DNA from: Ectocarpus siliculosus
Taxonomy: Eukaryota > Sar > Phaeophyceae > Ectocarpales > Ectocarpaceae
Assembly (NCBI GenBank): GCA_000310025.1
Contig: FN648396.1
Location: forward strand, 215,120 to 279,119
Reading direction: 5' to 3'
DNA length: 64,000 nt
Shown here piece by piece: positions 49,201 to 61,436 of the stretch. The position numbers and the translations under genes were made by a program. Below the pieces are notes generated by a model. That model was not told the origin of the DNA and did not search any database. It was given only the letters and a program-made list of their open reading frames with translations. Positions within the stretch are counted from its first letter, which is position 1; each line of letters starts with the position of its first letter.

Positions 49201-51385
49201 TCCCGGGTTGTGGAAGCAAACCTGCCTGCAACAACAGAGAAGGCGGTGTTCTATTTCCTACGGTATCCCGCTCAACTTTTTTTTTTTTTGCGAAATGTGG
49301 TTGCATATTTCTTTGCCACTGCCGAAAAAGACCGCCGGATCTTTACGCAGTCCATCTTTCGCATTTACACCGAGCGACGCAGGGCGGGTCTCCTTCATCA
49401 TGTTGTTGTTGTTTTCTTCTTAAATAAAAACCGCACCGATCTCTCTCTCTCCAGTACCTTGATATGTTCGTACTGATCCAACACTTGACGCGGTCGATTC
49501 CCGTGGTCACAGGCTAACTTACCCTAAAAACGTACGCTCAAACAAACTGGCCCCGAGGGGTCCGCAAGTCAATAGAAATCAACGACAGATGTTCTGGAGT
49601 CCTCCGCTCCCTCTGCGTGCTATGCAAGGTAACGACTGAGACTAGGAGTCAGCATCACGGGCAAGAGAGAAAGAGGTACACCCCCTTGGCTTAATCTTGG
49701 TGCTTCGCACGCAAGCAGAGACAAGGCCATCTGACCCAGAGAGAAAAGCGACAAAGAGAAAAAAGAGAAACAGAGAAAAAATAAAAGGAAACAGGAAGAA
49801 AAGAGAATCGTTCCACGACGCAAACGTCGACGTCTCCGTTATTTTTTGTTCCCTTCGCACTCCTTCCTTGCGGCGGTTTTCACACCGACTTCGAACGTGG
49901 GGGACAATTTCCTCTCTTCGTACCTTCCTCGTCGGCCTTCTCCATCGTTATGTACATAATATATACCTCGATTTTTCGGCTTATCGATTCCGATAGACAA
50001 GACTACGGACTGACATGTCCCTTTCACCCCCGACGGGACCGGGCGCTCGTTGAGTGCCGAAATTATTCGCCACTTCCTTGCCTCTCCCAACACCGTCCCT
50101 TCTTCCCGCCCCTACAAATCCTCTCCCCGTAGCAAGCTCATAGAGGGATCCGGACAACCCTTCTTCTTCCTCTTTCCTTCCTCCCGGACACTCACCACCA
50201 TCCGTCCTGGATGTTGGCCCCCAGCCCCATTGGGGGGCGGGGGGCCAATCCTTAACCCTAGTACACATCAATACCAGACTCCCGAGCGAAAAAAACAGCA
50301 CAGCAACAACGACGCTCAGTAGTCGTAGCTGTGGAAATCTAGGCAGTACAAGTTCTGTTGTGCGGCCTCAGTACAGTAGTAAATCTGGTGTCATGCTCGT
50401 CTCAGCGGGTAGGGAAAGTGTTTTTCTTTACAAGTGTGGAACGTGGAGCAGCCGAATCTGACCCACTGCAGTCTAATCCGCTGGACTTTCGGCAGTGTAT
50501 AGTCCTGTTTTTTGTGTGAGTGTGTATTGACTTGATCACCAGAGGTATTTGATACAGCCACATGAGGCACACACACGCACGCGCCGCTACGCAGCAACAC
50601 TGATACTGATAAAAGTGTACCGCTATGCTGCTGTGCTGCTGCACACCTCTCAAAGTTTCACCTCGTGCAGGTGTCCACTCTGTGCCTTATGTGTGTCCAC
50701 GCCCGGCTCCGTGTCCATCTCTTCTTGCTTCCAGTTGGCTGCCAGCGGTAGAGTGTAGGTCACCACGGTCTCTCCATCCCTTGCATCACCCTTCCCCCTG
50801 GTCCATCTCTCTCTCTCCCCTTCTCTCTCTCTCTACTGCCACATAATGTTGCGGCTGTCAACCATTTCGGCTTCAGTTTAACCAAACTCAAGGCTTCCTT
50901 TTCTGTGTTTTTCTTCGTCGCCTTAGTTGGCGCATCATCGGTGAAAAGCCGAGCGACAGCCCGCCTTCGTCTGAGTAAACTAGTTTTGATAGACTGTCTT
51001 TTCCCTGCCAGTCGACGCGCGCATATTGTGTTTCTCTGCTGTCTGTCTTATTCCACGCGAGAACTTGCTGCCGCCTCGTGCGCATCGGTGAAGTGCGACG
51101 GCGCAAAATGGAATGGATCTGGGTCAATTCCCAGTGCCAACCACGAACGTCGGGAAGATACACGTTACACACACCACATCTTCACTATACTATACCCCCG
51201 TAAAAAAAACACCATCAAATCATGGATGTGGCACGATTTCAACGTGTATAGAAGTATCTTGGAATCGCTTTCTTTAGCGTGGCGGCGGAAGCCGCCTCAA
51301 ACCTCGTGTATGGTAGGCGCTCAGCAATATCCTGCAGAGTAGTTATGATGGAATCGATAGCGTGCTTTGCGTTCACGTGTTGACA
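49201..51385. other. no supported gene
   Basis: It holds A/G-rich and T/C-rich tracts, a G/C hairpin at about 50212-50251, and a minus-strand open frame 50888-51172 of unknown meaning. Confidence 0.3.
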
Positions 51386-54300
51386 GGGCAGATCGAGCTG
51401 GGGGTGCACAGCTTGCAAGGCAAGTGGAGATTTTGCTGGGCAGGTGTTCGGTTATACACGCTGGACAAGCATTCCGCGTTCATCAAGACGAAGGGCAAGG
51501 TCGCTGTCCGCGACGGCTACTACCCTCGAGACCAAAGGCAAGAAAAGTGTTGTACAGAACATTGCCCTGACACGCTCGTTGGTGCTGTGCATGTGAACAA
51601 GCTCGGTCCAGCGTCGTGCACAGGATTGCTAAGAGCGAAAACTTGGGGGCTGCTTGATGGAAGGATGGGCTTTTTGCTGATGCTGTCCATGTGCCACATG
51701 GTCTTCGTTGCTGTTGTATTTTGTTCACGTAACAAGCACACGGTGGCGCTATGTAGTTAGTTGCCTTACGTTGCTCACCGGCCGTGAATTTTGTTGTCAT
51801 GTCTGGAGGCCTCCCGCCCGTGCGTGCACGTTCTAACGATGACGTGGGCACCTCCGTGGCTAGATGATGATGTCACAATAACCGAACGAATTTCCGAGGC
51901 CTAATGTGTGGGCCCTCGGCTTCGGTCCCTACGTCCCCGGTGTTGCGTTGAAGAAGGGATACAATACGTGCAGATGGGGTGTGGACCACATGTCTTCTTT
52001 CATGTCTTGACTCTGGGGATACTGTAAAGTAGATAACAACTGCAAAAGCTTTTTTTTTTGCGGAAGGAAAATGGAGCGATTATTTTATTTGTTTACATGG
52101 TCGGTGGTCTCCGATCGTTGTGTGTTTCCCGCAATAGCACATAGACACTCGTTCGCGTAGAAGTTCGCCGATGCCCCGCCCCCTTTTCCCACTCCCTCTC
52201 TCTCTCTTGCGTGTTTGTTGGCGTTGTGCTACAGCGGGTGGTGTGGGTACGTGCCTTTCGCGTGTTATTTCCACAATAAGTCATGTTTGTGTGTTAATGA
52301 AAGACCACGTACATGGCAGCGGCCGCGGAACCCTCCCTTGAACGCGCGAAACCTCGTACGCCACATCCCGGCCCGACACCTACTTCTTGTTGCTGTGAAC
52401 CAGGTGCTCGTTCCCGTGGGCACCTCCGTCATCGAGGACATGTGGGCGGCTCTCAGGAGTTAGCACGATGACGATGTGGCGATGGACAGCTGGGGATCCT
52501 TGCCGGACTCGCCTGCGGTGGGGTCAACGCCCTCGGCCGCGCTAGAGCCTGGATCAGCGAGCGTACAAACCCCGCAGCGGGCGGCGGAAGAAAGGGTGAT
52601 TAGCGATTCAACAAGAAGTGAGCGTTGAGTGCTGTCTCAACACTCGTAGACCTCAACGCCGAAGTGGTCTTGTGCAGGTGCAGGTCGTTTACCGTGTTTT
52701 GTTGCTGGTATTTCGTGTTCATAATAATGTTTTCTTGTGTTGTTGTTGTGATGTGGCGTGTTGTTTCCAAAATCAAAGTAAAATGCCGTGTAGACCCCAA
52801 CCGAAAACGTTCGAGCCTGTGCACGCAACAACGCTTCTCCGGATATTTCTAACGCTTCGAAGGGGAAGAAAAAGTTGGATGTTGAACAGGCGGTGTGTTG
52901 TTCGTCTCGTCTCCCAAGAAATCTTGAAGTAAGAAAAACCACTCTGACAAATGACGCAACCGTCCAACGCATCGTCCCTCAATGCTGTTCCGTTGCTTTT
53001 GCATAGGCACAGCCGATGACAGTCGTACGCGTATCTCTCACTTCGTAAGTAAGCGTAGCGATATCAACCTTTCGGGTGCAAACGGGTTGGGTATGGCGTG
53101 GTTCACTCAAGAAAAAAATCCGTCGCACACGACTGAGGTCTGGTCGAATTTTTCTCGTGTACCTGTTTTTTTCTTGAACGTAGAGTTTAGTGCGTCTGTC
53201 TGTTCGATTGATTGGTTCTGTTGCCTCTCCTCTTCATTTCTCCTCTATTTGTTGTACATGCTACTCTTCTCTTTCGAGGTCCACCTTCCTCCTCTGCGTC
53301 GTACCAGGGTCGTTGTTGTGTGTGTGTGTTTTAGTTGATCGTGCTCGGAACATAGAGAAGATAGCAGCAGGTCCAATCTACACCGGGAACGTGTGCGGGG
53401 GCGGAAGGGATTATTTTTTTTTGTGCTGGAAAGCGCGCGCGTTGGAGATGGTGGTTCGGGCGGGGAGGGGGAGGGGGGGGGGGGGGTGTACTCATAGTCG
53501 TGCATGCCGTAGTCGTTTGACCATTGACCTCGCATCCCTACAAAGCCGGGACGGAGCACGCCGGGTTCTCACCGGACCAGGCTCTCACATCACCAAGCGC
53601 GAAGCGCCGTGAGGTATTTGGCGAGTCGCATGAAGGGTGAGCTGCATCCTGCTAAGGGTGTTCGGCATCTTGTGCTTACTTCCTTGCGTACGGATGACAG
53701 CTACGTATGACTTAATTTATTTTCTGGTGCTTTCACTTCCAGAGACAGTTGTAAGCACTGTGTAACTGCCTCGAGGGTGCTTGACCATTTTAACACAACG
53801 TGGTGCGATCATCCCCCGTTGCGCGGAGTGAGGTTTCTCGACCCCGCACAACATGATCTACTCGACCACCATTATGGTTACCGCCAAAAAAAAAAAAACG
53901 AGGTAAAAAAAAAAAAACGGTAACCTGGTTGCCGAGTTCACGAAGTGAATTGGCTTGTTTTACGACGTCGTTGCCAAGCGACGAAAACCCAATCCCGATG
54001 GCAAACACCGAGTGGGGGGCTTGTTTTACAACGTCGTTGCCAAGCGACGAAAACCCAAACCCCGATGGCAAACACCGAGGGGGGGGGGAGGGGGGGGGAT
54101 GGATAATTGTCGTTGCCCCAGAAAACAAATCGCAACACGCAGCCTATCGCAGGCACAGGTATGCCTCGGGTTTCTCGTGGTATGCGGGTGTGAACGCAAC
54201 GGCATTTATGCGCATGACTGTATTTCCGGACGTCCCTCTGCTTGCATACCACGTGCGCGCAGCTCTCGCGTGCTCCCGTTGGTTAATGTGCCTATCACGC

Positions 54301-54491
54301 CCGACGTGACGCTACTGCTGCAACCGTGCAATCGTGTTGACCCCACCCCTTCACACAGGTTGTTCGAGGCGATGGGCTCTGTGTGGAAGTACAACATGAA
54401 GCAGGAGGCGAAAATACCCGAGGTCGACTGCATCAAAACCGCGAAGTTGCTTCTCCGGCCCTACAAGCAAGTGAAGAATGATGCAGCGTAG
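51386..54491 (+). CDS. exon-like pieces of an unrecognised gene
   Basis: Four plus-strand pieces look coding. About 51386-51545 reads TLDKHSAFIKTKGKVAVRDG. About 51903-51990 reads PNVWALGFGPYVPGVALKKG. 52404-52463 follows a CAG acceptor and reads VLVPVGTSVIEDMWAALRS before TAG. 54359-54491 follows a CACACAG acceptor and reads LFEAMGSVWKYNMKQEAKIP then ends VKNDAA before TAG. After the TAG at 52461 the same frame stays open to 52628 (DSWGSLPDSPAVGSTPSAAL). They may be one gene or two. Joining phases could not be settled, and a G-tract-bounded repeat sits inside the last intron. No family is recognised. Confidence 0.4.
53462..54087 (+). mobile_element. G-tract-bounded dispersed repeat, copy 2
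   Basis: Full-length relative of the copy at 18165. It begins after a G run, contains CCCTACAAAGCCGGGACGG and CTCGAGGGTG, and has two A tracts where copy 1 has AATAAAACAC. Its last 65 bases (CTTGTTTTAC ... CACCGAGTGGGGG) are present twice in tandem (53954-54018 and 54019-54087). Confidence 0.65.
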
Positions 54492-55739
54492 AATGTTGCC
54501 ATTGTTATTCCGTGCTTCTGGTGGTGAGTCTTTGACGTGGACAGACGCGGGGCGGGCTGTGAAGTTTATTGTGCGACAACCTTTGTACAGGCAGACGCTA
54601 TCTTGCTTCGTCACACAAGCTAGCGGTTGGCAGAGTTTGGTTGCGGTTTAGAACTCGTTTGCGCTTGCGCAAGCCAGAAGTACTCAAGCAGGAACCGGCC
54701 GCGCTGATTCATTGATATCTGTTCCGTCATTTTGTTTTGAATTGCTCATGGTAACGTTTTGTTTTCTTCTAGTAACAGATTGCCGGCCAAACAAAGTTGA
54801 TTGTGTTGTGAAGATTTTGCTGAAAATCGTTGGCCGACACTGTAGTTGTTTTTCGTGGTGGCGACTCGTGCGCACCATATTTTGTGCTTGGGTTATTGTC
54901 TGTGGAGCATTGCTCCCGCTGTGAGGTGTTTCTGCGACAACCGTGTGTGCTTGTTTACGAAAAACGTTTCGCACCTCTTGCACACGCGACACGTGCTTGC
55001 CACAGAGCCAGAGGCGTGTTGTGAAGGACTGCGACCAGCTGTGGGTTACTTCGCATATTACTCAACGGGTTGGTTGCGTTTTCTGGTGCGTGGGTACTTT
55101 TTTGTAGTGATGGTTATCTAGAGAACCCGGTCTGTGCGGCTCGTTCGCGTCACCTTTTTCTTTGTGCGCCGATTTGCGCTTGTGGTGATGGAACTATGAA
55201 ACATTTTTGGTGATTTATGCGCGCTAGTTTCGCGGTTTGGGGCGTGGAAATCCCCCTGGAGGTTTTGAGATTCGTCGTAGTCGACGTGCCGCGGTTTTGT
55301 GAGAGTAGTACTTTGTCTGAAAACTCTCTCACCGCGACAGGCCTTTGTTTGTGGTCTTTTTTTGTCCCGGTGCCGTCGTTCAAGGAGGTTCTACCACCTA
55401 GAATGGCTGGATTCTGGAACGCTGTGATCTCACCGCAAACAAGCGTCCCGGTGTGATTTCGTTGTGGAGGACGCCTCAAGCAGGGGATAGACAAGCAAGC
55501 AGAGAACGGGCCAGCGTCGTCAAAACGTGCGTTGTGCAGGTGGGGAGTTCGTAACGCGTGAAGGTTTGTTTGGGAGTTTTTGGTTGACCGGTTGAGTTGG
55601 TTTGGGTCGGCACTGTCTTGTAGTCGAGCGATGGACGAGGAAACAAGTAGTTGAGGCGGTGCTCGTGTCAGGTCCTTCTTGTTTCGTGCGAAAGGTAGGG
55701 TTATTATAGTACACGCTCTTAGATGAGTCCTCCACACGG
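54492..55739. other. no confident gene
   Basis: Open frames on both strands (for example 55150-55923 minus) run into the downstream tandem repeat. They probably belong to transposon-derived sequence. Confidence 0.3.
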
Positions 55740-56155
55740 TTGGGTTGGGGGACGATGTCCAACGTCCTCGTTTTTTCGGGATTGCAGCAATATGCACGTT
55801 TTTACCTCGCACGAGGCCCATTTTCTTTTCGAATCTTGGGGCAACCCCTTTCCCTCGAACCCTGCTCAACCCTCTCGGAAAATCTGAACCCTGCCCAACG
55901 TTGGGTTGGGGAACGTTGTCCAAAATGGTCGTCTTTTCGGACTTTGTCTAATGTGCACTTTGTCACCTTGCACAAGGCCCATTTTCTTTTTGAACCTCGG
56001 GCAACCCCTTTCCCTGGAACCCTGCTCAACCCTCTCGGAAAGTCTGAACCCTGCCCAACGTTGGGTTGGGGGACGTTGTCCAACATGGTCGATATCTCGG
56101 ACCTTGTCTAATGTGCACTTTTTTGGGGGGGTTACCTTGCACAAAGTCAAACCTT
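55740..56155. repeat. 160-bp tandem repeat, about 2.5 units
   Basis: Units start with TTGGGTTGGGG at 55740, 55901 and 56061. They share TGTCCAA, AAGGCCCATTTTCTTTT, GCAACCCCTTTCCCT and CCCTGCTCAACCCTCTCGG. A further fragment (CCTTGTCCAACGGGGGGGTA) follows at 56168. On the minus strand all units are open in a shared frame. Confidence 0.85.
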
Positions 56156-56189
56156 TTTAGGTTGTGGAACCTTGTCCAACGGGGGGGTA

Positions 56190-57196
56190 CCGTTCCACGA
56201 CCCCACTCTCAGCTTGTGCTCTTCCCTATTGGAGATTTTGTGCACTCTATCCTTCGCCTTCCGCTTCTTCCCGGCGTTCTTCTGATTTGCCTGCTCGTCT
56301 CCCCCGCTCGGTCCCTTCTTCGCCTTCATCGCCCTCGCCTCTTGTCGCCTTACCTTCTCTGTTTCTATCATGTTCGCGACGCAAACCCTCAATCCAAACT
56401 ACCTTGCGTAGTTCGACAGCTTCTCGATGTCAACCCCCAAGCACTCTTGGCTGTCTCGTTGGAGAATTTCACCCGGAAAGGTCCATGCTCTCTGCCTACT
56501 TCTCCCCTTGCTAGGCAGTGCAGTCCCTCCCTGTCACAACAGTTCTTGAACTCTATCCTTGTCATGTCCCTTGGAATCCCAAACAGCAGCAGCTCCAACC
56601 TGTGTCCCTTCCACAGTTTCTGCTTCCATCGTCCCGGCTTCTTCACCATCCTCATGATATTTACAGCAACTGGACCGTGGCCACTTGTTTTTCGTGTTTA
56701 TTCAGGAAGGTATACGGAATACTCGGCCTTCCCAATCCGAGTGTCCGTTGGGGGTTGTGGTTCCTTTCAGTTCTTTTGCCGGCTCACCGACGCTAAATAG
56801 CGCCTCCAACATGGGCTTGTAGTCTAGATCCAAGTTCACACCTCCTGGCACAAGTACCCCAGTCTTGTGCCGGGCGCTCTTCTTGGTAAACACCCAGACG
56901 TCCCCCGACCACCCAATTTATCATCTCCGAAGTCCCGCGGTACAAGCTACTTTCCTCCTGGGAGGTCATTTTCACCACAATAAGTTCAGGGACGACTTGC
57001 ATAGCCTAAGATCCTGCTCACGCGCCGGGATGGAGCGCACACCAACGTCCAGCTTCTCATGTACGCTCCACCATGGGTTGCTACCCCACTTACGCTCCCG
57101 AGTAGACCCATCTGCCGAAAACTTGGCCAACAATTCCTTACTGCTTTGTACTCGCCTCTTTCCAATCGAAAACAATGCATTGTGCGTGCCGCACAT
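56190..57196 (-). mobile_element. LINE-type retrotransposon fragment: ORF1 and start of ORF2
   Basis: Minus-strand frames succeed one another with frameshifts: 57196-56972, 57002-56793, 56893-56702, 56655-56389 and 56392-56147. The fourth reads LLLFGIPRDMTRIEFKNCCD and GPFRVKFSNETAKSAWG, with an RRM-like look found in ORF1 proteins. A Lys/Arg-rich stretch follows. The last frame reaches HKLRVGSWN, which resembles the opening of an AP-type endonuclease domain. There the element stops against the 160-bp repeat, so the RT is missing. Loss of the 3' rather than the 5' part is unusual for a LINE and suggests later rearrangement. The class is inferred. Confidence 0.45.
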
Positions 57197-57441
57197 CTAG
57201 CTCCGCAGTTTTTGCGTGGTTGGGCAGGTCGTTCAGCTTGCTCGACGTGAGTAATAAGCTTTGCTTTGATGGCTCTATGTTTTATTGATCCACTTCAAGC
57301 AACGAACACCCCCCCCCCCTTCACCGTCCGATCCATTTTGGATCTCACGCCGGAGAGTTTTGGGTCTAAGTCCTCCACTGCACAATGGGGGAGTTTAGTT
57401 TTTTTTTAATGCCGTACCAATAGGCATTAACCTTAGGTAAG

Positions 57442-57739
57442 TGTGATGGAGCAACCAGTGTATTTGCATTGTACGAGCGTTTCATGAACGTTGTATGAGC
57501 GCTTATTGAATATTATGAATTTTCTTTGGATATGGATACTTGGCGACGTTGAGGGGTATTGAAGTAGCTTGAAGGAAGATCAAAATCCCAGCCCCGCTCC
57601 CTCACTCTCCGAGTGGGCGCTGAGCGGACCTGGTCTAAGAAGGCTAAAACAAGAGATCAAACAACAACGGTGAGTACCCGAAGCCAGGAGCAACGAACTT
57701 GCTCCCTTCCCTCTTTTATTTCTCTGTTCCTCCATAACA
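57442..57739 (+). repeat. 5' LTR
   Basis: Starts TGTGATGGAG and ends CCATAACA. It includes the 213 bases missing from the 3' copy. Confidence 0.7.
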
Positions 57740-57907
57740 TTGTGGCGTCGTCTGGCATTTGGACACCGGTCCTTCGGTTCGGTGCTCATCGTTCGCGTGA
57801 GCGTCTCGCATTTTTGTCCTCTCGGGTTTTTTTTAGTTACCTGGTTTTAGAGAGGGCACGGTTTTTGCTCTCTCTGAAACACTCGGTGGGGCACTTTTTG
57901 TTTTGGC

Positions 57908-58647
57908 GTGGGCGTTTGCTCCGGTCGTGTGCGCGACGGGCGTACAGGCCTCATGCGCGAGGGCTTCCCCTCGCATGGCTTTGCGGATTTTCTTTCGCGG
58001 TTGCCCTTGCCGGCAACCGACGCGGATGGACACGGTGACACCAGTATCGCAGTGGATGACGCCGCGGGCGTTTATCTCATTCGTGCGTGCGGACGAAGTT
58101 ATCACTCTAGTTCGACGCCGAACATCGGCTTGGGTGGGCTTGACATTGACGATCAACGAGACGCGTTGGCACACGCGCCTTTGACGGAGAATGACTTTGG
58201 GGACTTCCGCCGTTTTGGGCCACAAATGGTCCTGCCGGCTCCGGCGCCCTCCTCCGTAGTTGATTCGTCGAAATTTTCGCCGCCTGGTGTTTTCGCTGTC
58301 GTTTGCGATGCAGCCTCCGAGAGTTCTGTGCCCGATGGACCTCCTCCGGCTTCCGTTTCTGCGGAGTCAGACGTCGCTCCCTCGTCCACCGTCGGAACCT
58401 CCTCGGCTGCCCTATCGCTTTCGCGTGGCCCTCTGATTTCTTCTCGTACTCGGGCGAGAACGAATTCGGCCTCGGGCATGGCTCACAGCCGTCCTAATTA
58501 TTTTCCGAAACAACCACGGGCCGTTGTGGTGCCCAGAACGCCGCGACCTCGTCGAACGCCGGCCCGATCGAGCGGTGCCGCGCGGTCTACGAGAGCCGTG
58601 GGTAACCCTACTTCTGGCCCGCTGCCTTCTTCGGCGCCGGCTGAATT

Positions 58648-58678
<31 letters not shown>

Positions 58679-59263
58679 GCTGCCGCCACCCCGGCGCCAC
58701 CGCCGCCCGCGGCGCCCATGCCGCCAGTATTGTCACCCGCGGGTACTAGCCCTGCGGCTTCCGTGGTGCCGCCCACGGCCGCTGAGGAAGCTCACCTCCG
58801 CGACTGTGTGCATACATTCTCGCATGCCGATTGGGCCCGAGAACAGCTGTCAGAAAGTGAGTGTGTAGCGGCTATTCATTTTTCGTCTTTGGGATCCCCG
58901 GCGGTTTTGCCGGATACATTCTGGGATTGCTTGCCCTGTGCGCGATGGCCGGCCTTGTCTGATGTCGTCGCCCTCGCATCTAAAACATGCCTACACACCT
59001 TACAGACGATGGTACGCGATTGTTGGTGCGAAATTCTGCCCCACAGCCTCTCAGTAGTTCGGGCGGGCGTATCACTCGACTCCCGCCTTCAAAGACTCCG
59101 CGCATATACGTGCCTATGCTATTGCGACCGTGGGTTCTACAAGCATGTCACGCCACCGCGTCTTTTCACCTGGGCACCGCTCGGACTTTACGTACGTTGG
59201 AGCGATTTTTCTGGTGGATTGGGATGGATTTGTCCGTTCGTTTGTGGGTTCGGCATTGTTTAA
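57908..59263 (+). pseudogene. RNase H tail and Pro-rich spacer of the Ty3 element
   Basis: A 451-codon frame. Early on it reads FADFLSRLPLPATDAD, the tether that normally follows RNase H in Ty3 polyproteins (N-ADALSRLPL type). About 300 residues rich in Ser, Pro and Ala come next, including runs of eight and four prolines. Then HLRDCVHTFSHADWAREQ resembles the N-terminal lead of integrase. After about 58985 the real frame shifts to the neighbouring integrase frame, so the C-terminal third of this frame is a shadow. The spacer is much longer than the short linker I would expect. A secondary insertion or a lineage-specific domain are both possible. Confidence 0.55.
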
Positions 59264-60378
59264 TTTGTCAAGCGCGCAAGACTTCCCGGCAAACGTATCG
59301 CTGGCCTACGCTCACTCTGCCCCTCCCGAATGGGCCGGGTATTGTAGTGAGCGTCGATTTTTTTGGGCCATTGCCGGTCACGTCCCGTGGGAATGCATAT
59401 ATACTTTTTTTTACGGACCGTTTCAGCCGACGGGCGGATATGCATGCCACTACCAAGGCGGAATTTACCGCTAAGGGAACGGCTAACACTTTCGTCAACC
59501 GCTACATGGCGTTGTGGGGTTGTCCGGTGACTCTTCTTTCGGATAACGGTATGCAATTTTGTTCCAAGTTGTCCATGGCTATTTACGAGCTGATGGAAAT
59601 CAAGAAAGTCACCACCAGTTGATATCACCCCCAAACTAACGGTGGGGCCGAGCGTGTTAACCACACCATGGCTCAAATGCTTGCTGTTGTGGTCAATGAG
59701 GGTCAGGACGATTGGGACGTCCATCTTCCCCATGTCGAGTTTGCATACAACAATTCGGTAAACACCGCCACAGGTTTGACGCCATACGAAGTGCATATTG
59801 GACGGTTGCCCCGTCTCCCGCTTTCTGTTTTGGACCACCCTAGCGTGGGTGGCCATCAAAGTTTGGATCGAGACCAGCTCGCGTTCTGCAATCTTGCTGT
59901 GGAACGCCAGAGACAAGCTTACGCGTTGGTGCGGGAACAACATGCGATTACGGTGTCGCGTGTCGAACGTCGTAACTCTGCACTGTTGGACGGTCTGCGT
60001 CAGATCCCGAAGTACGAAGTTGGTGGTTGGGCTTGGGTCTACAACTCTGCCGCTACTATTCGGCAGGGTGTGCGGAAACACACCGATGATTCGGTGCTCC
60101 AAGCGAAGCTTTCGCTCAACTACACCGGACCGTATAAAATCCTTGCTGTTGGCCCGGCCCAAGCGGAGGATTCACCGGATGGAAAACCTGTGGAGCGCAA
60201 ACTACTCTACCTGGACCTGCCGTCAGACATGCTGGGACCACAATCCCGCCACCGTGTCTCCGTCTTGCGGTGCAAACCGTGTACCAACCCATACGACACG
60301 GATGACCTGCCTAAGTATATGCCGGCCAATCTGTCGAAATATGTTTTGCACTCGTATGGTAACAAGCCTCCCGTATAA
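58987..60378 (+). pseudogene. Ty3/gypsy integrase, interrupted
   Basis: One frame, broken by a TGA at 59620-59622. It has the zinc-binding H-x-H ... CLIC pattern (CHATASFHLG, RHCLICQARK), then the DDE core: VVSVDFFGPLP (first Asp), VTLLSDNG (second Asp) and GGAERVNHTM (Glu). The stop falls just before YHPQTNG, between the second Asp and the Glu. Position and flanks suggest a sense codon was lost there by mutation. The C-terminal part (59668-60378) continues normally through VEFAYNNSVNTATGLTPYEV. A frame change follows before the chromodomain. Confidence 0.8.
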
Positions 60379-60949
60379 TTTGACTGCTGATGATATTTTA
60401 GCGGAGTCTAGTCGTCTGGATGTTGAGAACATTTCACGACACCAAATTGTACGTGGACGCGGTGGTGTGGTAGCTGTCTTGTACCTGACTCATTGGATTG
60501 GTTTGTTGACACCGTCGTGGGAAAGGGAGTCTGATTTGCAGGAATACAGAAAACACGTTCTGCTTTACTGGCCTGGTAACGCTAGTAGTCAGCACGTACA
60601 AGGAAACCGAGCTTATCGTAATGCTCGGATAGCGTCGGCCGACCGAGAACTTGCTCGGAATCAGGCCGAACGTTTCATTGCTCCTGGGTACGAGTTGGTT
60701 TCGCGTGACATTTGGTTGGCTCGCTTCTCTGTTTCTGTTTTGCCTGTCGGAGCCTACATTTGGTACAAAGCTTTGGATGGACTTTGGTGGCTTGGGCAGA
60801 AATATAGTTTCGTAACAGGCCAGTACATTGTTGTTTTTTGGACACCCCTGGCCCTCAAAAGCTTTCTCTCCCAAAGTATACCTACTCCACGGTTTTGGAT
60901 GCTCCTTGTGGTTCTTGGTGCTTGCAAAAACACCGTACTCGTGGTTTGA
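60379..60949 (+). pseudogene. chromodomain and C-terminal tail of the Ty3 element
   Basis: In the frame next to integrase, DDILAESSRLDVENISRHQI is followed by VAVLYLTHWIGLLTPSWERE and SDLQEYRKHVLLYWPG. This has the spacing of a chromodomain (Y-LTHW-G then SWE, then L-EY). Chromodomains at this place mark chromoviruses and can guide integration to modified chromatin. A stop at 60376-60378 and a frame shift separate it from integrase. Confidence 0.6.
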
Positions 60950-61436
60950 CCAACCCTTCCACGGATGGTGGCGTTACGTCGCGAACACCAGGCGTTGTGG
61001 CACAGCTGGCTGTTGCCCCATCTGGATCTGTGCTTTGATATCATGCCGCCTACGGGCCGCTACATGTTTACATGTTTGTTTGTGTATTTTTCTACATCGT
61101 ACGCAGTGGTACGCTAGCGCTTGTTTGGGTGGTGTGAGCTTCTTCTATTGTTGCAATAGTCATCCCGACCTTTGCGTGCCCAACGCGACCGAACCCCATT
61201 TTGATTCAGACTGGTTCCGACGTTGGCGATGTGATTCTCAGTAGTCATCACTGTGTGGTGTGGGGATGGTTTGGAGTATTTGTCGGGGATGAACTCTTTT
61301 CTCCGACCCTAGTTGCGTTTATTTTATCTTATTTTGTCTGATTTGGAAAGTCGCATCTTCGATCTTTATTTATTTGAGGTTGAGTATTGGATTGAAGATA
61401 AAGTATCTGCATCTACGACTTCCCAGGGTGGGCTAA

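Noticed and set aside
59798-60378. First part of the 383-codon frame 59798-60949 as a separate protein
   Set aside because: Up to 60378 it is the shadow of integrase; only the part after that carries the chromodomain.
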